Both the position numbers and the translations under genes were made by a program. Shown here piece after piece: positions 44,081 through 53,722 of a DNA stretch of 64,000 nt. The notes under the pieces were generated by a model. That model made no database searches and was not told the origin of the DNA. It saw only the letters and a program-made list of their open reading frames with translations. The stretch comes from Thiothrix sp. (GTDB lineage Bacteria > Pseudomonadota > Gammaproteobacteria > Thiotrichales > Thiotrichaceae). The stretch is from the NCBI RefSeq assembly GCF_028714775.1, contig NZ_JAQTLS010000020.1, forward strand, positions 1 through 64,000, read 5' to 3'. Numbering within the stretch: position 1 is the stretch's first letter; every line of letters begins with the position of its first letter.

Positions 44081-45197
44081 TCGTTTGTGGGGGCGAATTT
44101 TGATTACTGGCATGGCTTTGTGGCAGTTGCCTGCAAAATTATGGCGTAAACGGCCTACTCAAGTTAATAATGTTCTCGTGCTAAGCCATTTATTACTTGG
44201 CGATACGTTGATGTTAACGCCATTGCTGAAAAAAATTCATAAGCAGTATCCATTTGCCGCCATTACTTTAGGATGCGCTGAGTCAATTGTGCCATTATAT
44301 GTGACCCATCCTTATGGTGTGAAAGCAATTGGCTTTAATCCCCGTTTCGTTACTACGGTTGTTCGGCTTGTTTGGCATTGTCGTGGGCATGACTTGACAT
44401 TTGTTCCTGGTGATAATCGTTGGTCATGGCTTGCATTGGCGATGGGAAGCCGTTGGATCGTGGGATTTGAAGGAGATACAAGATGGAAGAACTGGCCAAT
44501 TAATGAATTGCGTAAATTTCCATTAAACCGCATGGCGTGGGGAGATTTGATGGCTACCTTATCCGGTGGTGAGGTGGAAAGTTTTTATGATCCTGTTGAT
44601 TGGCTCGCTCCATCTTGTCAATCATTTGTTTTACCCATCCGCCCTTATGTAGTGTTGCACTTAGGCGCTAGTAAACCTCACAAATATTGGTCAGCTTTGA
44701 ATTGGAATAATACTGCGTCTTGGATACGTGAAAAAGGTATGCAAGTGGTGTGGAGTGGGGGGTGTAGTGAGTTACATTTGTTGGAAGGTATTCACCAAGA
44801 AACTGCCGATATTAACTACATGGGTAAATTGGATTTGGCACAGCTTTGGCGATTACTTGAACGCGCGCAAGCATTGGTCTGCCCCGATACAGGAATTGCG
44901 CATTTAGGCAGATTGACAAATACACCGACTGTTGCTTTATTTGGTCCAGGTTCACCATTGATTTCTGGTGCTGGTGAATTTTGGCGAAATAGCCCTTTTG
45001 TTGCTTTGTGGGATGAAAATATTTCTTGTCGAGATATGACGCGATTATTTCGACGTGAGATTCCATGGGTAAAACATTGCTTACGTGGCTTGCGGGAGTG
45101 TCCTGATCCACATTGCATGAAGAATGTGGCAGCTAAAAATGTTATTAACGCATTATATGAATTTCTGTTTCAAAAGACGTTGTATGAAGCAAGCTAA
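44052..45197 (+). CDS. GT9 heptosyltransferase-family protein
   Basis: This 381-aa protein has the GT9 layout with NVLVLSHLLLGDTLMLTPLL (IGD replaced by LGD), VVLHLGASKPHKYWSALNW and the donor-site CPDTGIAHLGRLTNTPTVALFG. Several ATG codons lie at the start; 44052 is the first and 44070 (MAGSRLWG) is also plausible. It belongs to the A+T-rich part of the cluster. Confidence 0.8.
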   Translation: MRMRMTMAGSRLWGRILITGMALWQLPAKLWRKRPTQVNNVLVLSHLLLGDTLMLTPLLKKIHKQYPFAAITLGCAESIVPLYVTHPYGVKAIGFNPRFVTTVVRLVWHCRGHDLTFVPGDNRWSWLALAMGSRWIVGFEGDTRWKNWPINELRKFPLNRMAWGDLMATLSGGEVESFYDPVDWLAPSCQSFVLPIRPYVVLHLGASKPHKYWSALNWNNTASWIREKGMQVVWSGGCSELHLLEGIHQETADINYMGKLDLAQLWRLLERAQALVCPDTGIAHLGRLTNTPTVALFGPGSPLISGAGEFWRNSPFVALWDENISCRDMTRLFRREIPWVKHCLRGLRECPDPHCMKNVAAKNVINALYEFLFQKTLYEAS

Positions 45198-45209
45198 GGA
45201 TGTAATTGT

Positions 45210-46268
45210 ATGAAATCAGGTCGCGCACCAAAAATTCTAATCATTAGACGAGAAAACATAGGTGATTTGGTTTGCACAACGCCACTAATTAGTATGTTGC
45301 GAAATGGATTTGATAAACCTTATATTGCTTGTTTGGTTAATGTTTATAATGCTCAGGTTCTTGAGGGGAATACAGATATTGATGATGTGTTTTTCTATAA
45401 ACAGAATCGACATCAAGAAGGTAAAAGTGATTTTATTCGAGGGATTTTGAAGGGATTGTTAATATATTTGAAGCTCTTGTTTAAGAATTTTGATTATGTT
45501 GTTGTCGCGACTACGCACTATCCAAGTAAAACAATGCGTTTGGTGAAGTCGATTTTTCCTAGAAAAATTATAGCTTTTGTTGGCGATAATGATCCTTGCG
45601 CTAAATATGTTGATATTCCTGTAAAATATAGAAGAGAAAATAAGCATATTGTAGAGGAATTGGTGAGTTTGGCGTTTCCTTTGGTTGGTGATGTGTCAAT
45701 TTCAAATATGAAATTGTTTCCAGAGAAGGATGCCTTAAGTAAAGCGGATTCATTATTTAAAAGTAAAAAAATGATTTGTCCTATTATAGGAATTCACATT
45801 AGCTCAAGACGTGAGTCACAACGATGGTCAGTAGAATCGTTCAAAAAGTTGATTCGCGAGCTATATGATCTTTATGGGTATAGTTTCGTTCTTTTTTGGT
45901 CTCCGGGAAACGAGTCTAATCGTTTGCATCCGGGGGATGATAACAAAGCTAAAGCCATACTGAGTGAAATGGATGATCTGCCTTTGATTGGCTATGAAAC
46001 TACAGAGTTAAGGGATCTGATAGCAGGTATATCGTTATGCAACTCTTTCATTTGTTCAGATGGTGGAGCCATGCATATAGCAGCCGCATTAGGAAAGCCT
46101 ACGGTGGCACTATTTGGTGTGGCTGATGCATCTCGTTGGTATCCTTGGGGAGTTCCTCATGTTGTGCTTCAAACGGGTAGTAGAGAAGCTTGTGATGTTT
46201 CAGTTCAGATGGTGGTTAATGCTTATAGTAGCATTGTGCCGAAGCCACAAATGAAGGGAGAGTTATAA
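45210..46268 (+). CDS. GT9 heptosyltransferase-family protein, paralogue of the 39.5-kb gene
   Basis: This 352-aa protein shares long identical blocks with the gene at 39513-40577: ILIIRRENIGDLVCTTPLI, GIHISSRRESQRWS, FWSPGNESN, HPGDDNKAKAI and FICSDGGAMHIAAALGKP. The proteins are close but the DNA of this copy is far richer in A+T. It probably has the same type of transferase activity. AAGGA precedes ATG 45210. Confidence 0.85.
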   Translation: MKSGRAPKILIIRRENIGDLVCTTPLISMLRNGFDKPYIACLVNVYNAQVLEGNTDIDDVFFYKQNRHQEGKSDFIRGILKGLLIYLKLLFKNFDYVVVATTHYPSKTMRLVKSIFPRKIIAFVGDNDPCAKYVDIPVKYRRENKHIVEELVSLAFPLVGDVSISNMKLFPEKDALSKADSLFKSKKMICPIIGIHISSRRESQRWSVESFKKLIRELYDLYGYSFVLFWSPGNESNRLHPGDDNKAKAILSEMDDLPLIGYETTELRDLIAGISLCNSFICSDGGAMHIAAALGKPTVALFGVADASRWYPWGVPHVVLQTGSREACDVSVQMVVNAYSSIVPKPQMKGEL

Positions 46269-46283
46269 ATTTGGAGAATAACT

Positions 46284-47243
46284 ATGAATAGCGGGTTGTC
46301 AGTTATCCTGCCGATTTACAACGTTCAAGCCTATTTGCCTGTCTGTTTAGACAGCCTAATGGCACAAACGGTTCAGCCAGATGAAATCATTGCTGTTGAC
46401 GATGGCTCTACTGATAATTCTCCTCAAATTCTTGCTGATTACGCTTTACGTATGCCTAATTTAAAAGTTATTCGCCAAGAGAATGCTGGTCAATCTGTTG
46501 CTCGGAATACAGGACTCGATGTGGCTAGTGGAGAGTTTGTGGCTTTTGTTGATGCAGATGACTTTGTTGCACCAGACCTTTATGATAAAGGCCTGCGATA
46601 TATGCGAGATGAACGGCTTGAAATACTTCTATTCAATGGAGTGTATTATTTTGAAGGGCGTAAACCAGATTGTTTAATTTATCCGAATGCTGATGCAGTA
46701 TCAGGCTTATCTGGAGAAGATTGGTTGCTTAAACACTTAAAAGTGGATAGGTTGCTGCATTATGTTGTTATACATATATATCGACGTAAATTTCTTAAAG
46801 ATAATTGTTTTCGATTTGTTCCTGGGTTGATTTATGAGGATGTTCTCTGGACGACACAAGTATTATTGGCTGCTAAGCACGTGTGTTATGATTCTACACC
46901 TTTTTATTACTATCGGATTTCTGTCCGAAAATTTTCTGTAGAAGAGAAGGCGCGTCAAGTAAGAAAAATTATTGATAGTAGTGTTTTTAATGTGCAATCT
47001 TTGGCGAAGATCGCTAAAAATGCGCATAGATGTTCTTTGAGGACATTATTGCAGGCACAGTTGGTTGATGGTGCTTTTTCGGTTTTTCATAAACTTAAAC
47101 AATTGCCTAAGCCTGAAGCTAAACAACGTTTACGTATATTACGTAAAGAAGGGTTTTTTAAGTTATTATGGAGTAATGCTCATGGGTTTACTCAGCATCG
47201 GCGCATTATTCGTTATTGGTTGTATTCGTTGGTAGTGAAATGA
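46284..47243 (+). CDS. GT2 family glycosyltransferase
   Basis: This 319-aa GT-A enzyme begins LSVILPIYNVQAYLPVCLDSL and has the nucleotide-binding AVDDGSTDNSPQIL and the metal-binding AFVDADDFVAPDLY. A further IYEDVLWTTQVLLAAKHV matches the acceptor-side ED motif of the family. It probably adds a sugar to the LPS outer core or O-antigen. GGAG precedes ATG 46284. The codon use is A+T-rich. Confidence 0.85.
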   Translation: MNSGLSVILPIYNVQAYLPVCLDSLMAQTVQPDEIIAVDDGSTDNSPQILADYALRMPNLKVIRQENAGQSVARNTGLDVASGEFVAFVDADDFVAPDLYDKGLRYMRDERLEILLFNGVYYFEGRKPDCLIYPNADAVSGLSGEDWLLKHLKVDRLLHYVVIHIYRRKFLKDNCFRFVPGLIYEDVLWTTQVLLAAKHVCYDSTPFYYYRISVRKFSVEEKARQVRKIIDSSVFNVQSLAKIAKNAHRCSLRTLLQAQLVDGAFSVFHKLKQLPKPEAKQRLRILRKEGFFKLLWSNAHGFTQHRRIIRYWLYSLVVK

Positions 47244-48541
47244 TAAAGAGTTTTTTTAATCCAGTATATTGGATGGGGTCTGTTTGGTTGTCTGGTTGGA
47301 TTGCTTCGCGTGGTATCCCTGATGTTGGTATGTGGCGTACTGTATTTTTGGTTGTCGGTATTTTGCATTTGATTATGCTGGCAAGGCGTTCTATGTCGCC
47401 TATTACATGGCCTCGGTTTAATGTTGAAGTTGCGGTGTTAGTTGTACTTACGCTTTGGTTGCTTTTACAGTCGGCTTTTATTTCTTCAACCCCATCAGCT
47501 TCTTTAGCCGAGTTGGGTGATGAGTGGGGGAAATGGTTATTGACTGTGGTTATTGCTATTTGGATGGTATTAAAAGTTTTTAGTTCGGAAGGCCGTGCAA
47601 ATTGGCTAATTGTCGGTTTGTTTTTTGGGTGCTTTATTCATGTTATCTCAACCGTTGCATATCAAATTTGGAGTTATTTTTATTCTGGAAATTTAATGCT
47701 GGGGAATAGCTTTCTTGGGAATTATGGGTATGCATCTCCTTTTGTTACGGGTGCATTATCTTTTTTGATGGCTGAAGTTGTATTGCGTTTTAATGATAAA
47801 CAATGGTTGCCTTTTTCTAATCAATGGCTTGTATTTATATTTTTTTCAACCTTGGTTGCATTGGGAGTATTGAATGCTAAGGCAGCAGTGGTTGGATCCG
47901 TTGTCTTATTTCTTGCTTCTGCAATATTTGTGGTTATATCATTAAAATCAATGCGACAGGGGGTATTGTTATTTGCGGGTGCGGTATTTGTACTAATTGT
48001 GAGTGTAACATGGAATAATCGTTGGCATGGCACATCAGATTCTATTGTTGCAGTTATTAATTCACCAATAGACTTCCAGACATTCACTGGTGCTAGTGAT
48101 CCAAGTGCTATGGTTAATCAAATGGAGGCGTCGTCTTATCTTCGAGCTATGTGGGTAAAGATAAGTTTAAATGGTATCGCTAAACATCCATTTGGATTGG
48201 GATATGGTTCTGATGCATTTGGGCGTTTTGTCGTTGAGTTAGGTGGCCCCAAAGGAGTAGTTAGTAGTCACAGTGGATGGTTGGATTTTGCTTTGGCAAA
48301 TGGCATTATTGGCTTGGGATTGTTATTGTTGTTATTTTTATTAATTATGCGTCGTGGATGGTTGTCGTATCAAATTGGTGATGCAACTGGTTTGGTTTTA
48401 CTGTTCTTTGTGCTTAATTTTTGTGTGCGTAGCTTGCTTGACGGACATATGTATGGTTCACGTTTTATTGGTTTTGCTTTTGTTACAGCGATTCTATGGG
48501 GTTTGGCTGTGGTAAGCCAAGAAAATAATCGCGGAGTGTAA
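47240..48541 (+). CDS. O-antigen ligase-like membrane protein (WaaL/Wzy family)
   Basis: This 433-aa protein has about ten membrane segments and a large periplasmic loop near residues 260-345. That loop holds the conserved HPFGLGYGSDAFG and SSHSGWLDFALANGIIGLG of the O-antigen ligase/polymerase domain. WaaL joins O-antigen to lipid A core at the outer face of the inner membrane; a Wzy polymerase cannot be excluded. ATG 47240 overlaps the preceding stop as ATGA. Confidence 0.75.
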   Translation: MIKSFFNPVYWMGSVWLSGWIASRGIPDVGMWRTVFLVVGILHLIMLARRSMSPITWPRFNVEVAVLVVLTLWLLLQSAFISSTPSASLAELGDEWGKWLLTVVIAIWMVLKVFSSEGRANWLIVGLFFGCFIHVISTVAYQIWSYFYSGNLMLGNSFLGNYGYASPFVTGALSFLMAEVVLRFNDKQWLPFSNQWLVFIFFSTLVALGVLNAKAAVVGSVVLFLASAIFVVISLKSMRQGVLLFAGAVFVLIVSVTWNNRWHGTSDSIVAVINSPIDFQTFTGASDPSAMVNQMEASSYLRAMWVKISLNGIAKHPFGLGYGSDAFGRFVVELGGPKGVVSSHSGWLDFALANGIIGLGLLLLLFLLIMRRGWLSYQIGDATGLVLLFFVLNFCVRSLLDGHMYGSRFIGFAFVTAILWGLAVVSQENNRGV

Positions 48542-48565
48542 AGTGTTGCGTTTTGTTGATGGCAT

Positions 48566-49495
48566 CTAATTCGATAATTTTTCCAGAAATGCTTGAGCGC
48601 GATTGATATAAGTATGTTTTGCTACTACATTATTGTGTAATGTTTCTGCACGGGAGCGTAGTATATCTAAGTTGCATAAATAAAATATAATTTTTTCTAC
48701 GCATTCTTCTGGGGATGAGAAGTAATCATAAGTGTCTATTGAAAAAGTATCACGTAAACACTCCCTGTGTTCGGTTAATAGGAATGCTCCACTTGCTGGT
48801 ATGCCGAATACCCGTTCAGGCAAGCCCCAAGAGCGTAAGTTAGGCAGGTCACAGTTTGCACCATAATTGATATTAATTTTACTGCGTTGTATTAAGTCTA
48901 GTTGTTCAGTTAGGGATAGTCGCTCAACGCTGGTATCTACTATCTTGAAACGTAATCTGGGAGATGAATTTTGTAATTGCTGTTGTAGTGTGCTTAAAAA
49001 ATCATGTCGATCACGACAACCAAAACGTTTTTTATTAGCTAAAGCCCCCATGAAACATACATCGTAACTATAATGACTTTCGTTACGAAAAATATTCATG
49101 TCGCCATTGAATATATAATCGACACGAGCTGCATTTGGTAGATATTTTGTGACTTTGGCAGGAATGTTTTCTTGTCCAGAATGTGTGAAATATATATCAA
49201 TAGGATTTATTATATTTAATACCCAGCGGTGTCTGCTCTTCATGCCGCAGTTCCATGGCGCATCTCGATTCCAGAAGACATAGGGAATTTTTCTTGATTT
49301 CAATGCTTTGGATAATTTATATAAATGATAAGGATATTTAAGTTCAGTGAAAAGATTGCTGAGGTAAGCTGTTGTGCCTTTTAAGTCTTTATGGGTAATG
49401 TGTCGAAAATCTTTGTAAATAATACGGACATTCAACTCAGATAGTGCTTGTAGCAAAGGGTGGTTTTGTGAGTGGGTTGTCAGTATACATGTCAT
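48566..49495 (-). CDS. CgeB-like glycosyltransferase
   Basis: This 309-aa protein resembles CgeB/Glyco_trans_1_2 proteins: SYDVCFMGALANKKRFGCRD, then KININYGANCDLPNLRSWGLPERVFGI and PASGAFLLTEHRECL. The last is the typical donor-side region. It probably transfers a sugar to the LPS. It is last in the minus-strand waa operon, overlapping the waaQ-like stop as ATGA, and is more A+T-rich than the genes before it. Confidence 0.75.
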   Translation of the reverse strand: MTCILTTHSQNHPLLQALSELNVRIIYKDFRHITHKDLKGTTAYLSNLFTELKYPYHLYKLSKALKSRKIPYVFWNRDAPWNCGMKSRHRWVLNIINPIDIYFTHSGQENIPAKVTKYLPNAARVDYIFNGDMNIFRNESHYSYDVCFMGALANKKRFGCRDRHDFLSTLQQQLQNSSPRLRFKIVDTSVERLSLTEQLDLIQRSKININYGANCDLPNLRSWGLPERVFGIPASGAFLLTEHRECLRDTFSIDTYDYFSSPEECVEKIIFYLCNLDILRSRAETLHNNVVAKHTYINRAQAFLEKLSN

Positions 49496-50616
49496 GACAC
49501 ATTTCCTGATGGAACATTAATGGTTTGCTGAATTAAAGATAACACGAGTCTGGATAATAAATCTTCTAAGCACTTACTTTGCTTGCTTCCATTACACCCA
49601 TCGCGACCACATGGCGCACAATCCCACGTTTGTTGCGCCACTATGTGTTGTCCAACTCGTTGTATCCCATTGCGTTCAGAATATGGGTTCACAGCCATAT
49701 CCTCCCACCCATTCGGCCAAGGTCCCCAGTCGAACGCCCCTGAGGGGCCGAAAATTGCCACTGTCGGCGTATCTACCGCTGCTGCCATATGCATTGGCGC
49801 ACTGTCTACCCCAAAGAACAGTTTTGCCAATGCCGACAATGCGCCCGTTTGTTTCAGGCTCAATTGCCCGCCCAAATTGATGGGCTGGGTTTGGCAAAGG
49901 GCAATGATGCCCGCCAGTTTGCCCAATTCCTGCGGATCCGGGGCGCTGGTCAATACCACCCGGTAGCCCAGCGTTTGCTGGATGTGGTCAATGGTTTGCG
50001 CCATGTAATCGTCACGCCAGCATTTGAAAAACCAACGTGATACCGCGTGGACATGCACTAGCGGTTGGTTGCCATCCCAACCTGCTTGCTTGAGCTTATC
50101 GAATACCACCTGTTCATCCAGCGGGGTGTAGTGGAAACTGACACGCATGTTGGTTGGTGTGACCCAATCCGTAATCAAGTCAAGGTTACGCAATACGGTG
50201 TGGAAGCGCCCACTACGCGAAGGTTTGGGGTCGGTCAACAGGCGTTTGCGCCACCATTTTTCCCGTGAGGCATCTTTGAGGTAGCCAACCCGTTTGGCAG
50301 CGCCCGACAGCCAGCCGAAAATCAGCCCCCGGTCGCCTTCGGTGGTGTTAATGCTGACATCAAAGCGTTGCGCCCGTAATGCACGGATGAAAGCGAATTG
50401 CCGCCGGGTAAACTGCCATTGGCTTTCCCCTCGCGCCCGTACTGGCAGGGTCAGGATTTCGTGAATGTCTGGATGTCCAGTCAGCATCACTTCCGTGCCT
50501 TGCTTGACCAGAAAGGTGACTTGCGGCTTGTCGGGCAAGGTCGCCAATGCGGATGCCATCGGGCTGGTCAGCAGTACGTCACCAAAGTGGCGGAATTTCA
50601 TGATCAGGATTTTCAT
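49492..50616 (-). CDS. WaaQ-like LPS heptosyltransferase (GT9)
   Basis: This 374-aa protein begins ILIMKFRHFGDVLLTSPMA, typical of putative heptosyltransferase III (WaaQ/RfaQ), and has HVHAVSRWFFKCWRDDYMAQ and FGVDSAPMHMAAAVDTPTVAIFGPSGA. It should add a branching heptose to the inner core. ATG 50616 overlaps the stop of the GT2 gene as ATGA, so the long upstream frame is not used. A Cys-rich tail (DCAPCGRDGCNGSKQSKC) is typical of this group. Confidence 0.88.
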   Translation of the reverse strand: MKILIMKFRHFGDVLLTSPMASALATLPDKPQVTFLVKQGTEVMLTGHPDIHEILTLPVRARGESQWQFTRRQFAFIRALRAQRFDVSINTTEGDRGLIFGWLSGAAKRVGYLKDASREKWWRKRLLTDPKPSRSGRFHTVLRNLDLITDWVTPTNMRVSFHYTPLDEQVVFDKLKQAGWDGNQPLVHVHAVSRWFFKCWRDDYMAQTIDHIQQTLGYRVVLTSAPDPQELGKLAGIIALCQTQPINLGGQLSLKQTGALSALAKLFFGVDSAPMHMAAAVDTPTVAIFGPSGAFDWGPWPNGWEDMAVNPYSERNGIQRVGQHIVAQQTWDCAPCGRDGCNGSKQSKCLEDLLSRLVLSLIQQTINVPSGNVS

Positions 50617-51395
50617 GGCTTTTGCTTGTTCCGTACCCACAAATCGGCGTATTTGGCGAAGGTGAAATAGGCATTGGTGAGCGCAATCAGCAAACCCTGC
50701 GCCCCGTCGAGGAAACCGCGCCGTAAAATGTACATACGCACGAAACAACCGATGCCGTGCAGGATGGCGCTGGGAATGGAACTGCGTTTGCCTGCTGCGG
50801 CTTTTTGCGTTGCCCACAGGCTGGCGTAATGCCCCATTTTGGCAAGGTATTGCGGCATATCGCGGTAGGTATAGTGCAGCAAATTAGCCTTTAAAATTTG
50901 TGTTTGTACACCTGCGGGAATGCATACTTTTTCGTGCACCAAGGAGTCGTCGTACTGGGTGAGGCGGGTCGGGTAGAGGCGCAATACATGGTCAGGATAC
51001 CAGCCCAAATGGTGAATAAAGCGCCCAAACGCCCACGACAAACGCGGCATGGCAAACACAGTATTTGTCGGTGGATTTTGTAGAACGGCGAGGATTTCAT
51101 CGCGCAATTCCTCTGATACCCGCTCATCCGCATCCAACCACAACACCCAATCGGACTGCACATGGCTTTGCGCAAGCTGGCGTTGTTTCCCAAACCCCGG
51201 CCATTCGGCATTCACAAACACGCAGGCATTGAATGATTCTGCAATCGCTACCGTCTCGTCACTGCTGCCGGAATCTAGCACCACAATCTCATCCACCCAG
51301 CCAGAAACACTTGCAAGGCATTCCTGCAAGTTCTTAGCTTCGTTTTTGACAATCATCGCGACTGCCAAAGTTGGGTGTTGTTTGTTGGTTTTCAT
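50613..51395 (-). CDS. GT2 LPS core glycosyltransferase, WaaE/KdtX-like
   Basis: This 260-aa GT-A enzyme has LAVAMIVKNEAKNLQECLAS, EIVVLDSGSSDETVAIA and VLWLDADERVSEELRDEI, the pattern of the WaaE/KdtX core glucosyltransferases. A C-terminal hydrophobic helix (IGCFVRMYILRRGF) suggests membrane association. ATG 51395 overlaps the waaC stop (TGATG). Confidence 0.85.
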   Translation of the reverse strand: MKTNKQHPTLAVAMIVKNEAKNLQECLASVSGWVDEIVVLDSGSSDETVAIAESFNACVFVNAEWPGFGKQRQLAQSHVQSDWVLWLDADERVSEELRDEILAVLQNPPTNTVFAMPRLSWAFGRFIHHLGWYPDHVLRLYPTRLTQYDDSLVHEKVCIPAGVQTQILKANLLHYTYRDMPQYLAKMGHYASLWATQKAAAGKRSSIPSAILHGIGCFVRMYILRRGFLDGAQGLLIALTNAYFTFAKYADLWVRNKQKP

Positions 51396-52378
51396 CAAGT
51401 TTCCAGTAAATCGGAAAAGCGTTGAACAATGATGGCGGCATCTGCCGTTGCTTCCCCGGCAAGCGTGGTAATGGGGGTTTGTGCATTATTATTGCCCATT
51501 ACCCCCGTCAATTCAGGAGCGGTTACAGGATACAACGCCAGCCCACGTTGGTCGAGTGCTGAGGCAATGTGCATCAACCCGGTATCCATGCCAATCACAC
51601 CTTGGGCGTGTTGCAACAGGTAAGCCAATTCCCCCAAACCGCAGCGGGGCAAGACTTGCGCGTAAGGTTGCTGTTGCGCAAGGCGTTCTGCCCGTTCGCA
51701 TTCCCGCACATTGCCCCACGGTAATAGGGTGTGGATACCGCGTTCCGCAATGGTTTGGATTAGCATTTGCCAGTGTGTTTCTGCCCATTCTTTGGCTGGG
51801 CGGCTGGTTCCATGCAGGGCAACGATATACTTTTCCGGCAATTCGACGGAGGGGTTGGGAAAAGTAGTGAGGGAAATCCCATAAGCCAGCGGCATGTCGT
51901 CAATGGCATAACCCAACGCAGCGGCTGTCAGCAGGCGGTTGCGGGTAACAGCGTGCTGCTGTCGGGATACTGTTGCATGGTGCTGGTAACACAAGCTGGC
52001 GAGTGGTTCGCGGATGCTGTGCCAGTCGTAACCGTAGCGTTCCCCGCTGCTCAGGCACGCAATCAGCGCACTTTTCAGCAAGCCTTGAGTATCCAGCACG
52101 TAGTCATACTGTTCTTGCTTGAGGGCGCTGAGGAATTGTTTGATTTCTGCCTTGGTATTGGCAGCAAACGGTGTTTTGCGCCAGCGCCGTAGGGCAAGTG
52201 GGATCACTCGGCGGATGCCGGGATGCCAGCTTGGGACTTCGGCAAAGCCTTCTTCCACCACCCAGTCGATGAGCAAATCGGGTTGCTGTTGCAGTGCGTC
52301 GGTGACGGCGGGCAGCATGTGTACCACGTCGCCCAGCGATGAGGTTTTGATGATCAGCAGTTTGCGGGCGTTGCTCAT
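51395..52378 (-). CDS. waaC: LPS heptosyltransferase I WaaC
   Basis: This 327-aa GT9 enzyme adds the first heptose to Kdo2-lipid A. It begins KLLIIKTSSLGDVVHMLPAV and shows WVVEEGFAEVPSWHP, ALHGTSRPAKEWAETHW and GVIGMDTGLMHIASALDQ, all typical of WaaC. ATG 52378 overlaps the waaA stop as ATGA. Upstream in-frame codons lie inside waaA and are not used. Confidence 0.92.
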   Translation of the reverse strand: MSNARKLLIIKTSSLGDVVHMLPAVTDALQQQPDLLIDWVVEEGFAEVPSWHPGIRRVIPLALRRWRKTPFAANTKAEIKQFLSALKQEQYDYVLDTQGLLKSALIACLSSGERYGYDWHSIREPLASLCYQHHATVSRQQHAVTRNRLLTAAALGYAIDDMPLAYGISLTTFPNPSVELPEKYIVALHGTSRPAKEWAETHWQMLIQTIAERGIHTLLPWGNVRECERAERLAQQQPYAQVLPRCGLGELAYLLQHAQGVIGMDTGLMHIASALDQRGLALYPVTAPELTGVMGNNNAQTPITTLAGEATADAAIIVQRFSDLLET

Positions 52379-53646
52379 GGAGATTGCCGAATGTGGGGAC
52401 GAATGTGTTGCAGTATAAGCGCCAACACGCCCTGTTGTTGGGCAAAAAATGCCGCTGCGTTTGCTCCGGCTTGCGCACGGGCGGCGGGGTCTTGCAGCCA
52501 CGCCAGCAATTGCGTTTGTAATGCCACTTCATCACCGATTTGCACCGCTCCGCCCGCCGCGTACAGCGGTGGGAATATATCGGTGAAATTTGCCGTATGG
52601 ATGCCCGAAACAACGGGTATGCCAAAGGCCGCAGCTTCCAGCGGATTATGCCCGCCGTGCGGAATCAGGCTACCACCAATGAAAGCGACATCGGCAACGG
52701 CGTACCACAGCAGCAATTCCCCCATGCTGTCGCCCAGTAGGATAGCGGTTTCGGGTAATACGGGCTTGCCGGAACTGCGCCGGATCGTCGCTAAACCTGC
52801 GTCATCGCATAATTTGCTGACAGTATCGAAACGTTCTGGGTGGCGTGGGACGATAATCAGTAGGGCGTTGGGTACTTGTTGGCGGATACGGACAAATACG
52901 CGCAGGAGAATTTCATCTTCGCCAGCATGGGTGCTACCTGCCACCACGACTGGGCGGTTTCCCCATTGCTGTTTCAGGTCGTGTGCTGTTGCTTGCAGCC
53001 CCTCAGGGCTTTGCAGGGCAAATTTCAGGTTGCCGCACACACTGACCTGTTCCTGCGTTGCGCCGAGTTGCTGGAAATAGTCAGCATCTTGCTGGCTACG
53101 CGCCCCTATCCAGTTAATGTACGCGAGTGTTTGGCGGGTCAATCCGGCAATTTTCCGGTAACGGCTGAATGAGCGTTCCGAGAGGCGGGCATTCAGCAGC
53201 AGCAAGGGAACGTGGCGTTGCTGACAAGCGGCGTACAGGTTGGGCCAGATTTCGGTTTCCATCACGATCAGCAATTCAGGCTGTACCCGCTGTAAAAAAC
53301 GCGCAACAGAACCGGGCAGGTCGTAAGGGAAATAGCTGTGCCGCACCCGTTCCCCGTACAGGCGTTTCACCGTATCAGAGCCAGTGGGGGTGGTCGTGGT
53401 TATCCACAGGGTATGGCGCGGGTATTCGTGCAGTAAACGTTCCACCAGCGGACGGGCGGCAATGGTTTCACCGACCGATACGGAATGCACCCAGATGCAC
53501 GCTTGGTTTGTTGGCGCACCCACGAAACCGAAGCGTTCCGCCAGCCGTTGCCGGTAGGCAGGATTACTGCGGCTACGCCATAGCAGCCGCAGCACGAAAA
53601 CTGGCAGCAACAGGTAAAAAGCCAGCGTATAAAAAAAACGGGTCAC
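52375..53646 (-). CDS. waaA: Kdo transferase WaaA
   Basis: This enzyme of about 423 aa adds Kdo to lipid A precursor. It has an N-terminal membrane anchor (FFYTLAFYLLLPVFVLRLLW), catalytic Glu in WVHSVSVGETIAARPL, VVVAGSTHAGEDEILL, and SLIPHGGHNPLEAAAFGIPV. No ATG fits the start: GTG 53646 (reading VTRFFYTL) is preferred, with TTG 53667 as alternative. Longer readings run into the divergent cytochrome gene. It heads the minus-strand operon waaA-waaC-GT2-waaQ-cgeB. Confidence 0.9.
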   Translation of the reverse strand: MTRFFYTLAFYLLLPVFVLRLLWRSRSNPAYRQRLAERFGFVGAPTNQACIWVHSVSVGETIAARPLVERLLHEYPRHTLWITTTTPTGSDTVKRLYGERVRHSYFPYDLPGSVARFLQRVQPELLIVMETEIWPNLYAACQQRHVPLLLLNARLSERSFSRYRKIAGLTRQTLAYINWIGARSQQDADYFQQLGATQEQVSVCGNLKFALQSPEGLQATAHDLKQQWGNRPVVVAGSTHAGEDEILLRVFVRIRQQVPNALLIIVPRHPERFDTVSKLCDDAGLATIRRSSGKPVLPETAILLGDSMGELLLWYAVADVAFIGGSLIPHGGHNPLEAAAFGIPVVSGIHTANFTDIFPPLYAAGGAVQIGDEVALQTQLLAWLQDPAARAQAGANAAAFFAQQQGVLALILQHIRPHIRQSP

Positions 53647-53722
53647 AGGTGCAGAATTTCGCTTCAACCAAGATTTGGGGCATACTACCTTGCGTTTGTT
53701 ATAAATGGAATGGAGAACCCTT

